Assembly: GCA_963773875.1 (NCBI GenBank)
Contig: CAVZCV010000014.1
Coordinates: 372,001-436,000, forward strand
Source of the DNA: CAVTYH01 sp963773875
GTDB lineage: Bacteria > Planctomycetota > Planctomycetia > Pirellulales > JADZDJ01
Direction: 5' to 3'
DNA: 64,000 nucleotides
Below, in pieces: positions 9,739 to 18,772 of the stretch (position 1 is its first letter; each line of letters begins with the position of its first letter). The translations under genes were made by a program, and so were the position numbers. Under the pieces are notes generated by a model. It worked only from the letters and a program-made list of their open reading frames with translations, searched no databases and was not told the origin of the DNA.

Positions 9739-10127
9739 GGGCAATAATCTCCCGACTCGGGGAACAAGAAAGCTTCCACAATGCTGCGAAGTTGTCCGGT
9801 ACGCCCCCACCCGACCATCACGATGCTTTTGACCCGCGAAGTGAAGGTGGGAGCGCATTAATTGATTTGAGAGGCTGTTCCGAATGGGCACCCGGCACTT
9901 AGCGAACAGGCAGTGATTATGCATGTTCCAAATGCACAGCAACCCAGCGTTTAAGTTTAATAACGCAAAATTGGCAAAGCAAGGAAAGCCCGGCAATTTG
10001 CCAGCAGGGTCCGGTTATATCGAGCCGGATCCCAGATTTCAGCCGCGGATACTCGATTTGCGCCAGACATCCGGAGCGAGCGAATTCAAATGCCGGTTAC
10101 ACTAAAACTACTGGGGCAAAATGTGAT
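9739..10127. other. Intergenic region without recognised feature
   Basis: 389 bases between the divergent DUF1598 and acetyltransferase genes. It should hold the promoters of both. I see no convincing -35/-10 pair, repeat or hairpin. Confidence 0.4.
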
Positions 10128-11465
10128 TTGGCGCAAAACATGGCCGACGAATCCGCCGACATTGCCGAAAGCAAAACCACTGCTGCGTCGGACTCCGATC
10201 GGCTAGCCGCCGCCTTGGCCGGCATTGGGCGGCCAAAATTGTTTGCCGGCGTTTCACTCGAAACTCAATTGGCCAATGGCCGGCGGATTGCCCCCCTCGA
10301 TATCCTGCGCGGAATGGCGGCTCTCTTGATGTTGCTCGAACACACGCGAGTGTTTTTCGGCAATAGCCCGTTACGTTCGATGGAGCTGAGCCAGGTCTCT
10401 GCCGGTGAATTCGCGGTGTCATGGATAACAGGGCTATCTGCGCCATTGTTTGTCCTTCTCGCAGGCGCTGGTCTGTTCTTTCGGTTGGCATCTGGCCAAT
10501 CGAAACGAGATGTCAGCCGTTTCGCATTCAGCCGCGGATTGCTGCTTGTGACGCTCGATCTGGCAATTGTGCCGCTTTTAAAATGGTTCACGTTCGATCC
10601 GCATTGGCTTTCCACTGGCCCGCTGTGGGCAATTGGCTGGTCGATGGTTGTCATGAGCGGCCTGATATATCTGCGTGTGGGAACCGTCGCGGTTTTCGGA
10701 ATGGCGATCGTGTTCTTGCATAATCTGTTCGATGGAATCAGCGCCGATCAACTCGGGTTTTTGCGGCCGCTTTGGATCTTGCTGCATGAACCGGGCATCG
10801 TGCAAATAACGAGCGGCACCGCATTGGAATTGCGTTGGTCGATTGTTCCGTGGCTGGGCGTAATGGCGTGTGGTTTCGCGCTTGGCGAGTTGTTCCGATT
10901 GCCTCGCGACCTGCGACGCACCATGTTGCTGGCAATGGGAGCCAATTTGCTAGTGTGGTTCCTGATTCTGCGCGTACTCAATTTTTATGGCGATCCTGCG
11001 CCGTGGAGTTCACAAGATGATGCGCTGCGGAGCGTGATGTCGTTTTTCAATTGCACGCAGTTTCCACCATCGTTGTGCCATTTAATGGTATCGATCGGCC
11101 TGGGGCTGTTGCTGCTTGCCGTTTTTGATCGAGATGTATCTGCCCGCTGGCGGCCACTCACGATATTTGGCAGCGTACCGCTGTACTTCTATGTGGTGCA
11201 CTGGCCAATGTTGCATCTGTTTGCGATCGGGCTAACGCTGTGGCGGGAATTGCCAACCGCCTGGCTGTTTCAACCGCCGAACATGGCCGTTTTGTCGACG
11301 GACGCCGCATTTGGCCGCGGCACAGGTTGGCAACCGAATTTCGGCCTTGATTTACCAACCGTTTTCCTGATCTGGGTTTTGGCTGCGATAATTATGTATC
11401 CCGGTTGCATGCGCTATGCACGACTCAAATTCGTTCGCCGCCCGCGCTGGGGAAGCTATTTTTGA
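10128..11465 (+). CDS. Multipass membrane protein of the DUF1624/heparan-alpha-glucosaminide N-acetyltransferase type
   Basis: 445 residues. A cytoplasmic leader of about 60 residues is followed by IAPLDILRGMAALLMLLEHT, the family opening with Asp-Arg-Gly and a histidine in the first membrane helix. About ten hydrophobic helices follow; LYFYVVHWPMLHLFAIGLTL near the end carries the second conserved His. Members acylate sugars at the membrane, or are uncharacterised DUF1624 proteins. The start at 10128 is tentative (a second ATG is at 10140) and no strong ribosome site is visible. It is followed by another membrane protein after 32 bases, probably one operon. Confidence 0.8.
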   Translation: MAQNMADESADIAESKTTAASDSDRLAAALAGIGRPKLFAGVSLETQLANGRRIAPLDILRGMAALLMLLEHTRVFFGNSPLRSMELSQVSAGEFAVSWITGLSAPLFVLLAGAGLFFRLASGQSKRDVSRFAFSRGLLLVTLDLAIVPLLKWFTFDPHWLSTGPLWAIGWSMVVMSGLIYLRVGTVAVFGMAIVFLHNLFDGISADQLGFLRPLWILLHEPGIVQITSGTALELRWSIVPWLGVMACGFALGELFRLPRDLRRTMLLAMGANLLVWFLILRVLNFYGDPAPWSSQDDALRSVMSFFNCTQFPPSLCHLMVSIGLGLLLLAVFDRDVSARWRPLTIFGSVPLYFYVVHWPMLHLFAIGLTLWRELPTAWLFQPPNMAVLSTDAAFGRGTGWQPNFGLDLPTVFLIWVLAAIIMYPGCMRYARLKFVRRPRWGSYF

Positions 11466-11497
11466 AATAGAGATTCGCGGATCAACTTCATTGCTGC

Positions 11498-12871
11498 ATG
11501 CGCACTCGCATGCAATTCTCGTCTGCCATGCTGGTCATCTCAACACCGTCGGCATCACCCAGCCCGATCGCAAAGTTCGTGCGCTCGATTCCGCTGCCGC
11601 GCGGGCCGCAATGGTATTTGGTGGCGTATCGCTGGCTATTGGTGGCGGCAAGCTTGTATACCGTCACCGTGATGTGGAATTTGTGGCAGGATCGCACGGA
11701 TCCGAATTGGACCGCCTGGAAATTTGCCACGCCCGCGGTTTCTCAAGTCACTTGGCAAAACCGACCGAGCGATGCGGAACTTGCGCCAATGCTGCCGGTT
11801 TGGGATTGGGTGCCGCGAGTAAACGTCGGCTGGCCAATTGTCATTTCGTTGTTTCTGATATTGATCCGTCCACGAGCCGGCATCATCGCGCTTAGCGTCA
11901 TTCTGGTGCTCAGCGTGCTAATGGATCGCACGCGCATTCAACCGCACGCGCTGATGGTGCTCTTGATGATTGGCACGTTGCCGGGCGTGAACACCCAACT
12001 GATTGGTCGCTCCGGCCTGATGGCGCTTTGGTTCTGGGCGGGATTTCACAAGTTCATCATCGATTTCATTAAGCCGGAACAAATGTTCGGATTCGCGAGC
12101 AACGTGATTCCGATGGACATCGTGCGATTCTTTCCGCCCGAAAAGTACGCGTGGAACACGCCGCTGTTGGGCAATATCGTCGGCTGGAGCGTGGCGATTA
12201 CCGAAATGCTGCTGGGCATTTTGTGCCTGTTCCCGCCGGCGCGCTGGTTTGTCGCTGTTACGGCCGTAGTCCTGCACACCGGCGTAATCTTTTGGAATTG
12301 CCTTAGCCCGCGGAGCAATCTGATCGGTTGGAACATCGTGCTCGCTTTCGCGGGGTTGGCACTAATCTTGCCATGGCGCGAATGGCCCTGGGTTTCTTGG
12401 AAACAGTGCAGGCCGCTAGTGCGCGTGCTCTCGATTTTCATGCTGGTTTATCCGGCTGGATACTACTTGAATTGGGTTAACGCGTATTTTTCTTACTGCG
12501 TGTATGTTCCCAACACGCCGTTTGGAATTTTGCATCGACCGGCCGAGAACATGATGGCCGTGCCGTTTTTGCCGTACGACGTGGTCAACGTCCCTCTGCC
12601 GCCGGGCCACAGCATCACGGAGGCATACTTCAAGAAAATTCATCGGCCCGGCGATGTAATGATCATCCACGATCCGCGGCCATGGGCGCAGCACAATGGC
12701 ATGAATGGTCGGCAGCTTACCGACCTGGGCGAGTTTCGCCGCGGCAAGCACTGGGTTTTTAACTATCCCGACGGTGCGCTCGCGCAGAGGGCGATGAAGA
12801 TGAGCAAGGCCGCAAGCAAGGCTTGTGGGAAGAATGGTACGGCAGCGGCCAGGCGTCTAGTTATGGCCTAA
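11498..12871 (+). CDS. HTTM/DoxX-like multipass membrane protein (probably continues into the next frame)
   Basis: 457 residues in this frame, with 8-10 hydrophobic helices and segments such as LMALWFWAGFHKFIIDF and AITEMLLGILCLFPPARWF, typical of HTTM/DoxX-like proteins. The function is unknown; relatives include vitamin-K carboxylase-type membrane domains. The first 30 residues look non-native and an ATG at 11528 is an alternative. The tail after FNYPDGALAQR turns into unrelated sequence. One more G in the GGG at 12789-12791 would continue the protein as QRGDEDEQGRKQGLWEEWY into the MORN-type protein listed next. The native product is probably a membrane protein with a MORN tail ending at 13125. 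Confidence 0.75.
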   Translation: MRTRMQFSSAMLVISTPSASPSPIAKFVRSIPLPRGPQWYLVAYRWLLVAASLYTVTVMWNLWQDRTDPNWTAWKFATPAVSQVTWQNRPSDAELAPMLPVWDWVPRVNVGWPIVISLFLILIRPRAGIIALSVILVLSVLMDRTRIQPHALMVLLMIGTLPGVNTQLIGRSGLMALWFWAGFHKFIIDFIKPEQMFGFASNVIPMDIVRFFPPEKYAWNTPLLGNIVGWSVAITEMLLGILCLFPPARWFVAVTAVVLHTGVIFWNCLSPRSNLIGWNIVLAFAGLALILPWREWPWVSWKQCRPLVRVLSIFMLVYPAGYYLNWVNAYFSYCVYVPNTPFGILHRPAENMMAVPFLPYDVVNVPLPPGHSITEAYFKKIHRPGDVMIIHDPRPWAQHNGMNGRQLTDLGEFRRGKHWVFNYPDGALAQRAMKMSKAASKACGKNGTAAARRLVMA

Positions 12872-13125
12872 TGGTCAACGGCCTCGAACAAGGTCGGTGG
12901 ATTCGCTGGTATCCCAATGGCAATAAGCAGTGCGATGCCGAGTACGATGACGGTTTCAAAAACGGCCATTGGACCACCTGGTACGAAGACGGACAAAAGG
13001 AAACGGAAGGCGATTTCAAAGACGACCAGGAGAACGGACTGTGGCGCGAATGGACGCCCGATGGCAAAGAGAAGCCGCCTGTCGAATTCAAAAACGGGTT
13101 GCCAGTTCTTGAGCATGTGAAATAA
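12823..13125 (+). CDS. MORN-repeat (YwqK-like) protein or C-terminal domain
   Basis: About 100 residues from a TTG codon, made of repeats of the type NGxxxGxWxxWYxDGxxxxE: EQGRWIRWYPNGNKQ, KNGHWTTWYEDGQKETEG and ENGLWREWTPDGKEK. Such MORN_2/YwqK repeats form beta sheets in surface or antitoxin-like proteins. The same frame is open upstream to 12763, and a further repeat (GKHWVFNYPDGALAQ) lies in the frame of the membrane protein. So this is more likely its C-terminal domain separated by a one-base shift near 12790 than a separate gene. It ends 135 bases before the sugar kinase. Confidence 0.6.
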   Translation: MWEEWYGSGQASSYGLMVNGLEQGRWIRWYPNGNKQCDAEYDDGFKNGHWTTWYEDGQKETEGDFKDDQENGLWREWTPDGKEKPPVEFKNGLPVLEHVK

Positions 13126-13260
13126 TCATGTTTGGCTTTTTTCGCGCAAGCATGCTTGTCCCTTGCAACTCAACTATTCCGTGATGCAGTTGCAATTGCT
13201 GCCAAAATTCTCCGGCCGTATACTTTTGCTCCCACATGTTCTTCGCGGAATGTTCGCGCT

Positions 13261-14295
13261 ATGTCTCGTAATCTCATTACTCGTGAGGCTGCCAAACCGC
13301 CATTTTTTGTTGGCGTCGATCTGGGCGGAACCAGCGCGAAGATTGGCGTTGTCGACGACGCCGGTCACACGCTTTCGTATCTCACGGTTCCTACGGTAGT
13401 GCCCGATGGCGCGGAAGCTGCCGCCCAGCGGATGGGAAAAGCAGTTATCGAGGCAATTAGCCGGGCCAATTTGAAACCTGCCGAAATTGCCCGCGTTGGT
13501 TTGGGCTCACCCGGCACCATGGATATTCCAACTGGCATGCTGTTGCAGCCCGTTAATCTGCGCGGCTGGAACAATTTTCCCATTCGCGATCGCCTTGCCA
13601 CGCACTGTGGTTTGCCGGTCACGTTTGCCAATGACGCGTCGGCCGCGGCGTATGGCGAATTTTGGGTTGGCTGCGGCGATCGTTATAAAAGCCTCGTGAT
13701 GTTTACCCTCGGCACCGGCATCGGCTGCGGCATCATCGTGAATGGCTTTTCGATCGATGGCCAACACAGCCATGGCGCGGAATGTGGCCACATGCCGATC
13801 GATTTTCACGACGATGCTCGCATGTGCGGTTGCGGCCAGCCCGGCCATTTGGAAGCCTATGCCAGCGCTACGGCGGTAGTGAAGCGGACGATCGAGGCGC
13901 TGGAGAGCGGCATGAAAACGTCGCTCAATGCTCGCATGGATCGCGGCGCGAAATTAGCCCCCGAAGTCATCGGCGAGGAGGCCGCCGCCGGCGATCCACT
14001 CTCAATAGAAATCGTGATGGATACGGCACGATATCTCTCGGTGGGCATCGTCACGCTAATGCACACCATCGACCCCGACGTCGTGCTTCTCGGTGGCGCT
14101 ATGACGTTTGGCGGCAATAAATCGCCTCTGGGCCGGCAGTTTTTGGAGCAGATTCGCCAAGAAGTTCGCCGACGGGCATTCCCCATTCCGGCCGCACAAA
14201 CAACAATTGACTATGCCAGCCTCGGCGGCGATGCCGGCTACCTCGGCGCAGCCGGTTTGGCCCGCGCGGAATATCAACGGTCGATTAATAAGTAA
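13261..14295 (+). CDS. ROK-family sugar kinase, probably glucokinase
   Basis: 344 residues from the ATG at 13261, which gives MSRNLITREAAKPPFFVGVD and fits the family; the frame is open upstream but lacks homology. It shows the ATP-binding DLGGTSAKIGVV, the catalytic Asn-Asp in VTFANDASAAAYGEF, FTLGTGIGCGI, and the zinc-site signature with His in GAECGHMPI and cysteines in CGCGQPGHLEAYAS. In that signature the usual CxCGxxGCxE has His in place of the last Cys. ROK kinases with zinc phosphorylate glucose or a related hexose. lepA follows after 83 bases. Confidence 0.9.
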   Translation: MSRNLITREAAKPPFFVGVDLGGTSAKIGVVDDAGHTLSYLTVPTVVPDGAEAAAQRMGKAVIEAISRANLKPAEIARVGLGSPGTMDIPTGMLLQPVNLRGWNNFPIRDRLATHCGLPVTFANDASAAAYGEFWVGCGDRYKSLVMFTLGTGIGCGIIVNGFSIDGQHSHGAECGHMPIDFHDDARMCGCGQPGHLEAYASATAVVKRTIEALESGMKTSLNARMDRGAKLAPEVIGEEAAAGDPLSIEIVMDTARYLSVGIVTLMHTIDPDVVLLGGAMTFGGNKSPLGRQFLEQIRQEVRRRAFPIPAAQTTIDYASLGGDAGYLGAAGLARAEYQRSINK

Positions 14296-14378
14296 TCTTC
14301 CCGTGGGCGTCAAAATGCGGGGTGGAGCCTCGCCGCTACCCGCTTACTGCTTACCGCATACTGCATACCTGCAAAAAA

Positions 14379-16184
14379 ATGCCTGATAATCGCCATATCC
14401 GTAACTTCTGCATCATCGCTCATATTGATCACGGCAAAAGCACGCTTGCAGATCGAATCATCGAGCTAACGGGCACCGTGCAAAAGCGCGAAATGCAGGA
14501 ACAGCTGCTCGACGATATGGCGCTGGAACGCCAACGCGGCATTACGATCAAAGCCCGAGCGGTGTCGATGCGCTATCAACACGCCGGCGAAGAATTCGAA
14601 TTGAACTTGGTCGATACCCCGGGCCATGTCGACTTCCACTACGAAGTCTCCCGCAGCCTGGCCTGCTGTGAAGGCGCGGTGTTGCTGGTGGATGCGTTCC
14701 AAGGCGTCGAGGCCCAAACCGTGGCCAACGCTTTGGCTGCGATGGAGCACAATTTAACCATCGTGCCGGTGCTCAACAAAGTCGATCTCAAGCATGCCCG
14801 GCCAGAGGAAGTGATCCTCGAAATGGAGCAGGTGCTGGGCATCAAACCCGATGAAGTTATCAAGTGCAGCGGCAAAACCGGCGAAGGCGTGGCCGATTTG
14901 CTCGAAGCCATCGTTCAGCGAATTCCACCACCGACAGGCGATCCCGCTGGCCCGCTCCAGGCGATGCTTTTCGATTCGCACTACGACGATTACCGCGGCG
15001 CCATTGCCTATGTACGGCTCATGCAGGGCACGGTCGCAAAGGGGCAGAAGATCCGCTTCCTCAAAGCCGAGGCCACCTTCGAGGTGCTGGAGCTCGGTCA
15101 GTTTGTGCCGGAGCGCAAAGCTGTCGAGAAGCTCGTTGCCGGTGAAGTCGGCTATCTGATTTGCAACATCAAAGACATCAAAGACATCCACATCGGCGAC
15201 ACGGTTACCGTGCCCGGCGATAATCCCGCCCCTGCGCTGCCTGGTTATCGTCCACCGCAGCGGATGGTTTATTGCGGGCTGTATCCGTCGGACGGCGAAA
15301 ACTTTGAAGAGCTGCGCAACGCGCTCAGCAAACTCGCCATCAACGACCCTAGCTTCGAGTTCACTCCCGAAACGAGCGAAGCGCTCGGCTTTGGCTTTCG
15401 TTGCGGATTCCTCGGCCTCTTGCACATGGAAATTATCCAGCAGCGGCTAGAACAGGAAGCCGATCTTGATCTGGTGCAGACTGCTCCCAACGTCACCTAC
15501 CAGGTTCTCACCAGCGACGGCGAGACGCTGGAAATCCACAATCCGCAAGATGTGCCCGAGGCCGGCGCGATTGAAGAATTCCGCCAGCCCATGGTGCGCG
15601 TCAACTTCGTGCTGCCGGTGGAATACATCGGTCCGGTGATGCAACTTTCGACCGATCGCCGTGGCACGTATGTTCGCACGGAGTATCTTGGCCCCACGCG
15701 CGCCATGATCACGTTCGATCTGCCGCTGGCTGAAGTCGTGTACGACATGCACGATAAATTGAAAAGCATTACGCGCGGCTACGGCACCATGGATTACGAA
15801 CTCTTGGGCTATGTGCCAGCCGATTTAGTTCGCATGGATATTCTAGTCGGCGGCAAGAAAGTCGATGCCCTTTCCATCATCTGCGATCGCCGCGATGCCG
15901 ATCGGCGCGGCCGGGCCATCGTTAAAAAGCTGCGACAGGAAATCGATCGCCACATGTTCGAAATCGCCATTCAAGCGGCCATCGGCACCCGCATCATCGC
16001 TCGCGAAACCATCTCCGCCATGCGGAAGAACGTGACGGCCAAATGCTACGGCGGCGATATCACCCGTAAACGCAAACTTTGGGCGAAGCAAAAGGAAGGC
16101 AAGAAGCGAATGAAATCGATCGGCAGCGTCGATATTCCGCAGAAAGCCTTTCTGGCCGTTCTCGAATCCGGCGACAAAGAATAA
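14379..16184 (+). CDS. lepA: Elongation factor 4
   Basis: 601 residues from the ATG at 14379, the length of LepA. G-domain motifs are AHIDHGKST (14-22), DTPGH (near 77-81) and NKVD (near 131-134). The LepA-specific C-terminal domain is present (VTAKCYGGDITRKRKLWAKQ), which contacts the A-site region of the ribosome. LepA is a ribosome-associated GTPase linked to ribosome assembly and translation under stress. The sequence is uninterrupted. The real start lies after a run of seven A bases; the upstream in-frame ATG at 14322 adds an unconserved tail. Confidence 0.98.
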   Translation: MPDNRHIRNFCIIAHIDHGKSTLADRIIELTGTVQKREMQEQLLDDMALERQRGITIKARAVSMRYQHAGEEFELNLVDTPGHVDFHYEVSRSLACCEGAVLLVDAFQGVEAQTVANALAAMEHNLTIVPVLNKVDLKHARPEEVILEMEQVLGIKPDEVIKCSGKTGEGVADLLEAIVQRIPPPTGDPAGPLQAMLFDSHYDDYRGAIAYVRLMQGTVAKGQKIRFLKAEATFEVLELGQFVPERKAVEKLVAGEVGYLICNIKDIKDIHIGDTVTVPGDNPAPALPGYRPPQRMVYCGLYPSDGENFEELRNALSKLAINDPSFEFTPETSEALGFGFRCGFLGLLHMEIIQQRLEQEADLDLVQTAPNVTYQVLTSDGETLEIHNPQDVPEAGAIEEFRQPMVRVNFVLPVEYIGPVMQLSTDRRGTYVRTEYLGPTRAMITFDLPLAEVVYDMHDKLKSITRGYGTMDYELLGYVPADLVRMDILVGGKKVDALSIICDRRDADRRGRAIVKKLRQEIDRHMFEIAIQAAIGTRIIARETISAMRKNVTAKCYGGDITRKRKLWAKQKEGKKRMKSIGSVDIPQKAFLAVLESGDKE

Positions 16185-16276
16185 TTCTGCGCCGGCGGGC
16201 GCGAGGCCCTTTCGAGAACATGTCGTTTCGCCGTAGCGCTCGCTTGCCAGGACATACAAATTGACGTAGCACCCGA

Positions 16277-16732
16277 ATGCAAATTATTGTCGATGATCTT
16301 CGTGGAACTGCGATTATCAATCTGTTGCAATCGCATCTGCAAAGCCTGGCGGCAATCACGCCGGCGGAAAGTATGCATGCGCTCAATCTCGACGAGCTGC
16401 GTCAGCCGGACATCACTTTCTGGAGCGTGTGGGACGGCGAAGAACTGCTGGGCTGCGGGGCGCTCAAAAAATTGGACGCGGAACATGCCGAAATTAAATC
16501 GATGCGGACCGCAGCGGCCCACCTGCGCAAGGGCGTGGCTTCCAGACTGATGGAACACATCATCGGCGAAGCCAAGCGCCGAAACTTTCGCCGGTTGAGT
16601 TTAGAAACTGGATCCAGCGACGATTTCAAAGCGGCCCAACGGCTCTACGCCAAATTCGGCTTTAAGCACTGCCCGCCGTTTGTCGGCTACGTTGAAGATC
16701 CCAACAGCGCGTTCATGACACTCGAGCTTTAG
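16277..16732 (+). CDS. GNAT-family N-acetyltransferase
   Basis: 151 residues with the order of the GNAT fold: FWSVWDGEELLGCGALKKLD (strands 2-3), AEIKSMRTAAAHLRKGVASR (strand 4 and the acetyl-CoA pyrophosphate loop, here R-K-G-V-A), and a C-terminal RLYAKFGFKHCPPFVGY segment. It is close to the YsnE/PhnO-like group that acetylates small amines or amino acids; the substrate is not predictable. It begins 92 bases behind lepA, likely with its own promoter. Confidence 0.85.
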   Translation: MQIIVDDLRGTAIINLLQSHLQSLAAITPAESMHALNLDELRQPDITFWSVWDGEELLGCGALKKLDAEHAEIKSMRTAAAHLRKGVASRLMEHIIGEAKRRNFRRLSLETGSSDDFKAAQRLYAKFGFKHCPPFVGYVEDPNSAFMTLEL

Positions 16733-16791
16733 GTCGCGCTGAATTGGCCTTATCGCGCAGTCAATCTCGCAAGCGTGACAGATCGGAAAAG

Positions 16792-16938
16792 CTAATTCGA
16801 TGGCCGCAGGCTTTTGCACTCGTACGAATATTGGAATGGTTCTCCATATGCCTCGCGCTCGATTTCGGCAGATTCGACCGCATGGCGCCCGCAGGCCGGG
16901 CAATCGTATGTGGGCTTTTGGGTTTGGCTGATTTTCAC
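16792..16938 (-). CDS. Possible small zinc-ribbon-like protein
   Basis: From a GTG at 16938 the frame encodes about 48 residues with TYDCPACGRHAVESAEIERE and a further Cys near the end (YECKSL), a plausible half zinc ribbon. The frame is open further upstream to 17037. No family is recognised and no ribosome site is clear. It fills the gap between the GNAT gene and a PEP-CTERM gene and could be chance. Confidence 0.3.
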   Translation of the reverse strand: MKISQTQKPTYDCPACGRHAVESAEIEREAYGEPFQYSYECKSLRPSN

Positions 16939-17053
16939 CCATGCCCTGCAATTGTAGCCGATCAGCGGGGCAGATCGAACTTTTATCTTGGGTCGATAGG
17001 CCGCTAAACTAACCCTGCCCGCCTCACCGAGAACCAATCAATAAGGACGACAG

Positions 17054-17825
17054 ATGTTTGGCATCTTCAGAAAGCGCATGACTGCCGCATTCGGTACGGC
17101 GTTACGATGGTCGCTGATGGTGGCGTGGCTCCTGGTGATTTCGGAGAGCGCCAGTGTCGGCACCCTGCAATACGATCTGACAAGTCTACTCGGACGGCAC
17201 ATCTACGATGGCGCCTCTTTTCCAATTCCGGATCACGTGCACATCGATACGCCGCTGGGGTTTTATACCGCGGAAACTGCGCGGCTTGTGATCGCCGGCA
17301 CTGTCACAGCTGGAAAAGCGCATGGCGATGGTATTTTTGCGCGAGGCGACCGAGTTCGTGCTCGAGCCGCAGGTGAGTGCATGGCCAGACTTCCAACGTG
17401 TGCTCAATCTTCAGGTCGACCCCACACCCACCGCCTTCCGGTTCGACAATAGTTTTTCATACCCGTTTGCACCGGAAATTACGCCGCTGCCCAATCCGGA
17501 CGGATACCCGCCCATGTCGTTCAATGTCATGTTGACGATCAGCCCGGGGTTCACGACGCAATTCCCGCCGGCGCTGGATCCGAAGCCGGAATTTCTATTG
17601 GCCACGGACGGAGTGATAGTTGACACACCCATTGTCGCGAACATCACCGAGGCATACATCATCTTCGACGGCAGCGGCATCGTTCCCGAGCCTGCCAGTT
17701 GGCAGCTGGCGCTAATCGGCACGCTTGCGTTAAAGCTTCTTCGTCCGCAATATGCGAGCCCGGGCGAACCATTCCGACAAAAGAAAAGCCCCGCCAAGAC
17801 CATGTGGCTGGCGGGGCTTGAGTGA
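17054..17825 (+). CDS. Secreted PEP-CTERM protein (one frameshift)
   Basis: About 257 residues if joined. It starts with an N-terminal signal (ALRWSLMVAWLLVISESAS), has a beta-rich body with no recognised domain, and ends in an anchor with the Pro-Glu-Pro signature (VPEPASWQLALIGTLALKLL) and a few basic residues. The PEP-CTERM signal is recognised by exosortase, tying the protein to the envelope or extracellular matrix. The frame shifts at the AAAA run at 17314-17317: removing one A gives TAGKRMAMVFLREATEF and reads on to the anchor. Upstream lies the CTAACCC..GCCCGCC element at 17002-17023. The last codons overlap a terminator for the opposite gene. Confidence 0.7.
17786..17819 (-). terminator. 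Rho-independent terminator of the SnoaL-like gene
   Basis: A perfect 10-bp stem (AAGCCCCGCC with GGCGGGGCTT, 17786-17795 with 17810-17819) is followed on the complementary strand by a T-rich tail (TTCTTTT). It lies about 30 bases behind the stop of the SnoaL-like gene at 17849. Confidence 0.75.
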
Positions 17826-17848
17826 CCGAAACGTTAGACGGACGCAGC

Positions 17849-18355
17849 TTATTCGGCCGCCTTATTATCCTTTTCCAGGAATGGAAGCAGATCGGTGTGA
17901 TGACCGATCATTTTCCAATTGCCGTTCTCTTTACGGAACAAATTCGTGGCTCGGATTGAAACTTGAACCGTGTGACCTTTGGCATCCAGATTGTTTCCCA
18001 GTTCGACGCACTGCGTGAAGGCGAGATCACTTCCAACCGTGGTACGCAGATCGTGCGGCTCCACTTTTCCGCCAAGTTTCAACGCGGCCTGCTCTTCCCA
18101 TATCTGACGCACATCGTTCCAGCCCACTAAGAATCCACCGCCGGGACCCATATAGGTCACGTCGTCGGCATGTGACCAAATTTCTTGCATGGGACCGGTG
18201 TTGCCCGTAAACATCGTGTTCAGGCTTGTGTAGAACTGCGTCGTGACCTGCTCAACCGCCTTGGTCTCGTCGGTACTCGAACTGGTGTAGTTCGCGAAAC
18301 AAACCGCGGCCACGAATAAGGTGACCATCGTTAGAACAATCGCTTTCGTGTGCAT
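17849..18355 (-). CDS. Exported SnoaL/NTF2-like protein
   Basis: 168 residues from the ATG at 18355, chosen because GAGGGA precedes it and a signal peptide follows (KAIVLTMVTLFVAAVCFA). The mature part has the cone-shaped NTF2/SnoaL plan: VEQVTTQFYTSLNTMFTG helix, SHADDVTYMGPGGGFLVGW, and final strands VSIRATNLFRKENGNWKMI followed by His-His. This fits the DUF4440/SnoaL-like group often found exported in planctomycetes. Ligand or activity is unknown. It has its own terminator and converges with the PEP-CTERM gene. Confidence 0.8.
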   Translation of the reverse strand: MHTKAIVLTMVTLFVAAVCFANYTSSSTDETKAVEQVTTQFYTSLNTMFTGNTGPMQEIWSHADDVTYMGPGGGFLVGWNDVRQIWEEQAALKLGGKVEPHDLRTTVGSDLAFTQCVELGNNLDAKGHTVQVSIRATNLFRKENGNWKMIGHHTDLLPFLEKDNKAAE

Positions 18356-18772
18356 ACTTTTCCCTCTTGTGTTTGACGAAAAGAATGATCGTTGCCCGAC
18401 CCTTCGCGTAGCCTTTCGCCGAAGCGCTACGCATTGAAGAATAGCTTGCCGTTCGTAACGAGGATTGGCCCTGATTTCCCGCCCAGTTGCGGTGACAACG
18501 AGAAAGCCGCACTGAGGGGGCAGGTACCTGTGCACTCTGAATGCTCGGTCCCGATTCCAGACGTTGCGAAAACGGCACTATTACTGGCCCGCTAAACTAA
18601 CCACGGCCCGCCGCGTGTGGAAGGAAGCTGATAATGAGTCGCTTCGATTTGTGGTTCAGCGCTGATCGGATTGCGTGAGCAGGCTCCAGATCACGATTGT
18701 CTTCCACATTGAAACTGAGACCCGCAAGCGATGTGACTGGCGGCCATTGTCAACCCAAATCGTCGGTGTCAT
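18356..18772. other. Intergenic region with a recurrent upstream element
   Basis: 417 bases between divergent genes. The stretch 18591-18617 (CTAAACTAACCACGGCCCGCC) is nearly the same as 17002-17023 and recalls sites at 20861 and 25446. Otherwise I see nothing. Confidence 0.4.

Noticed and set aside
8716..9996. Upstream extension of the DUF1598 frame to 9996
   Set aside because: The first 86 residues have no homology or export signal, whereas the ATG at 9738 begins a normal signal peptide.
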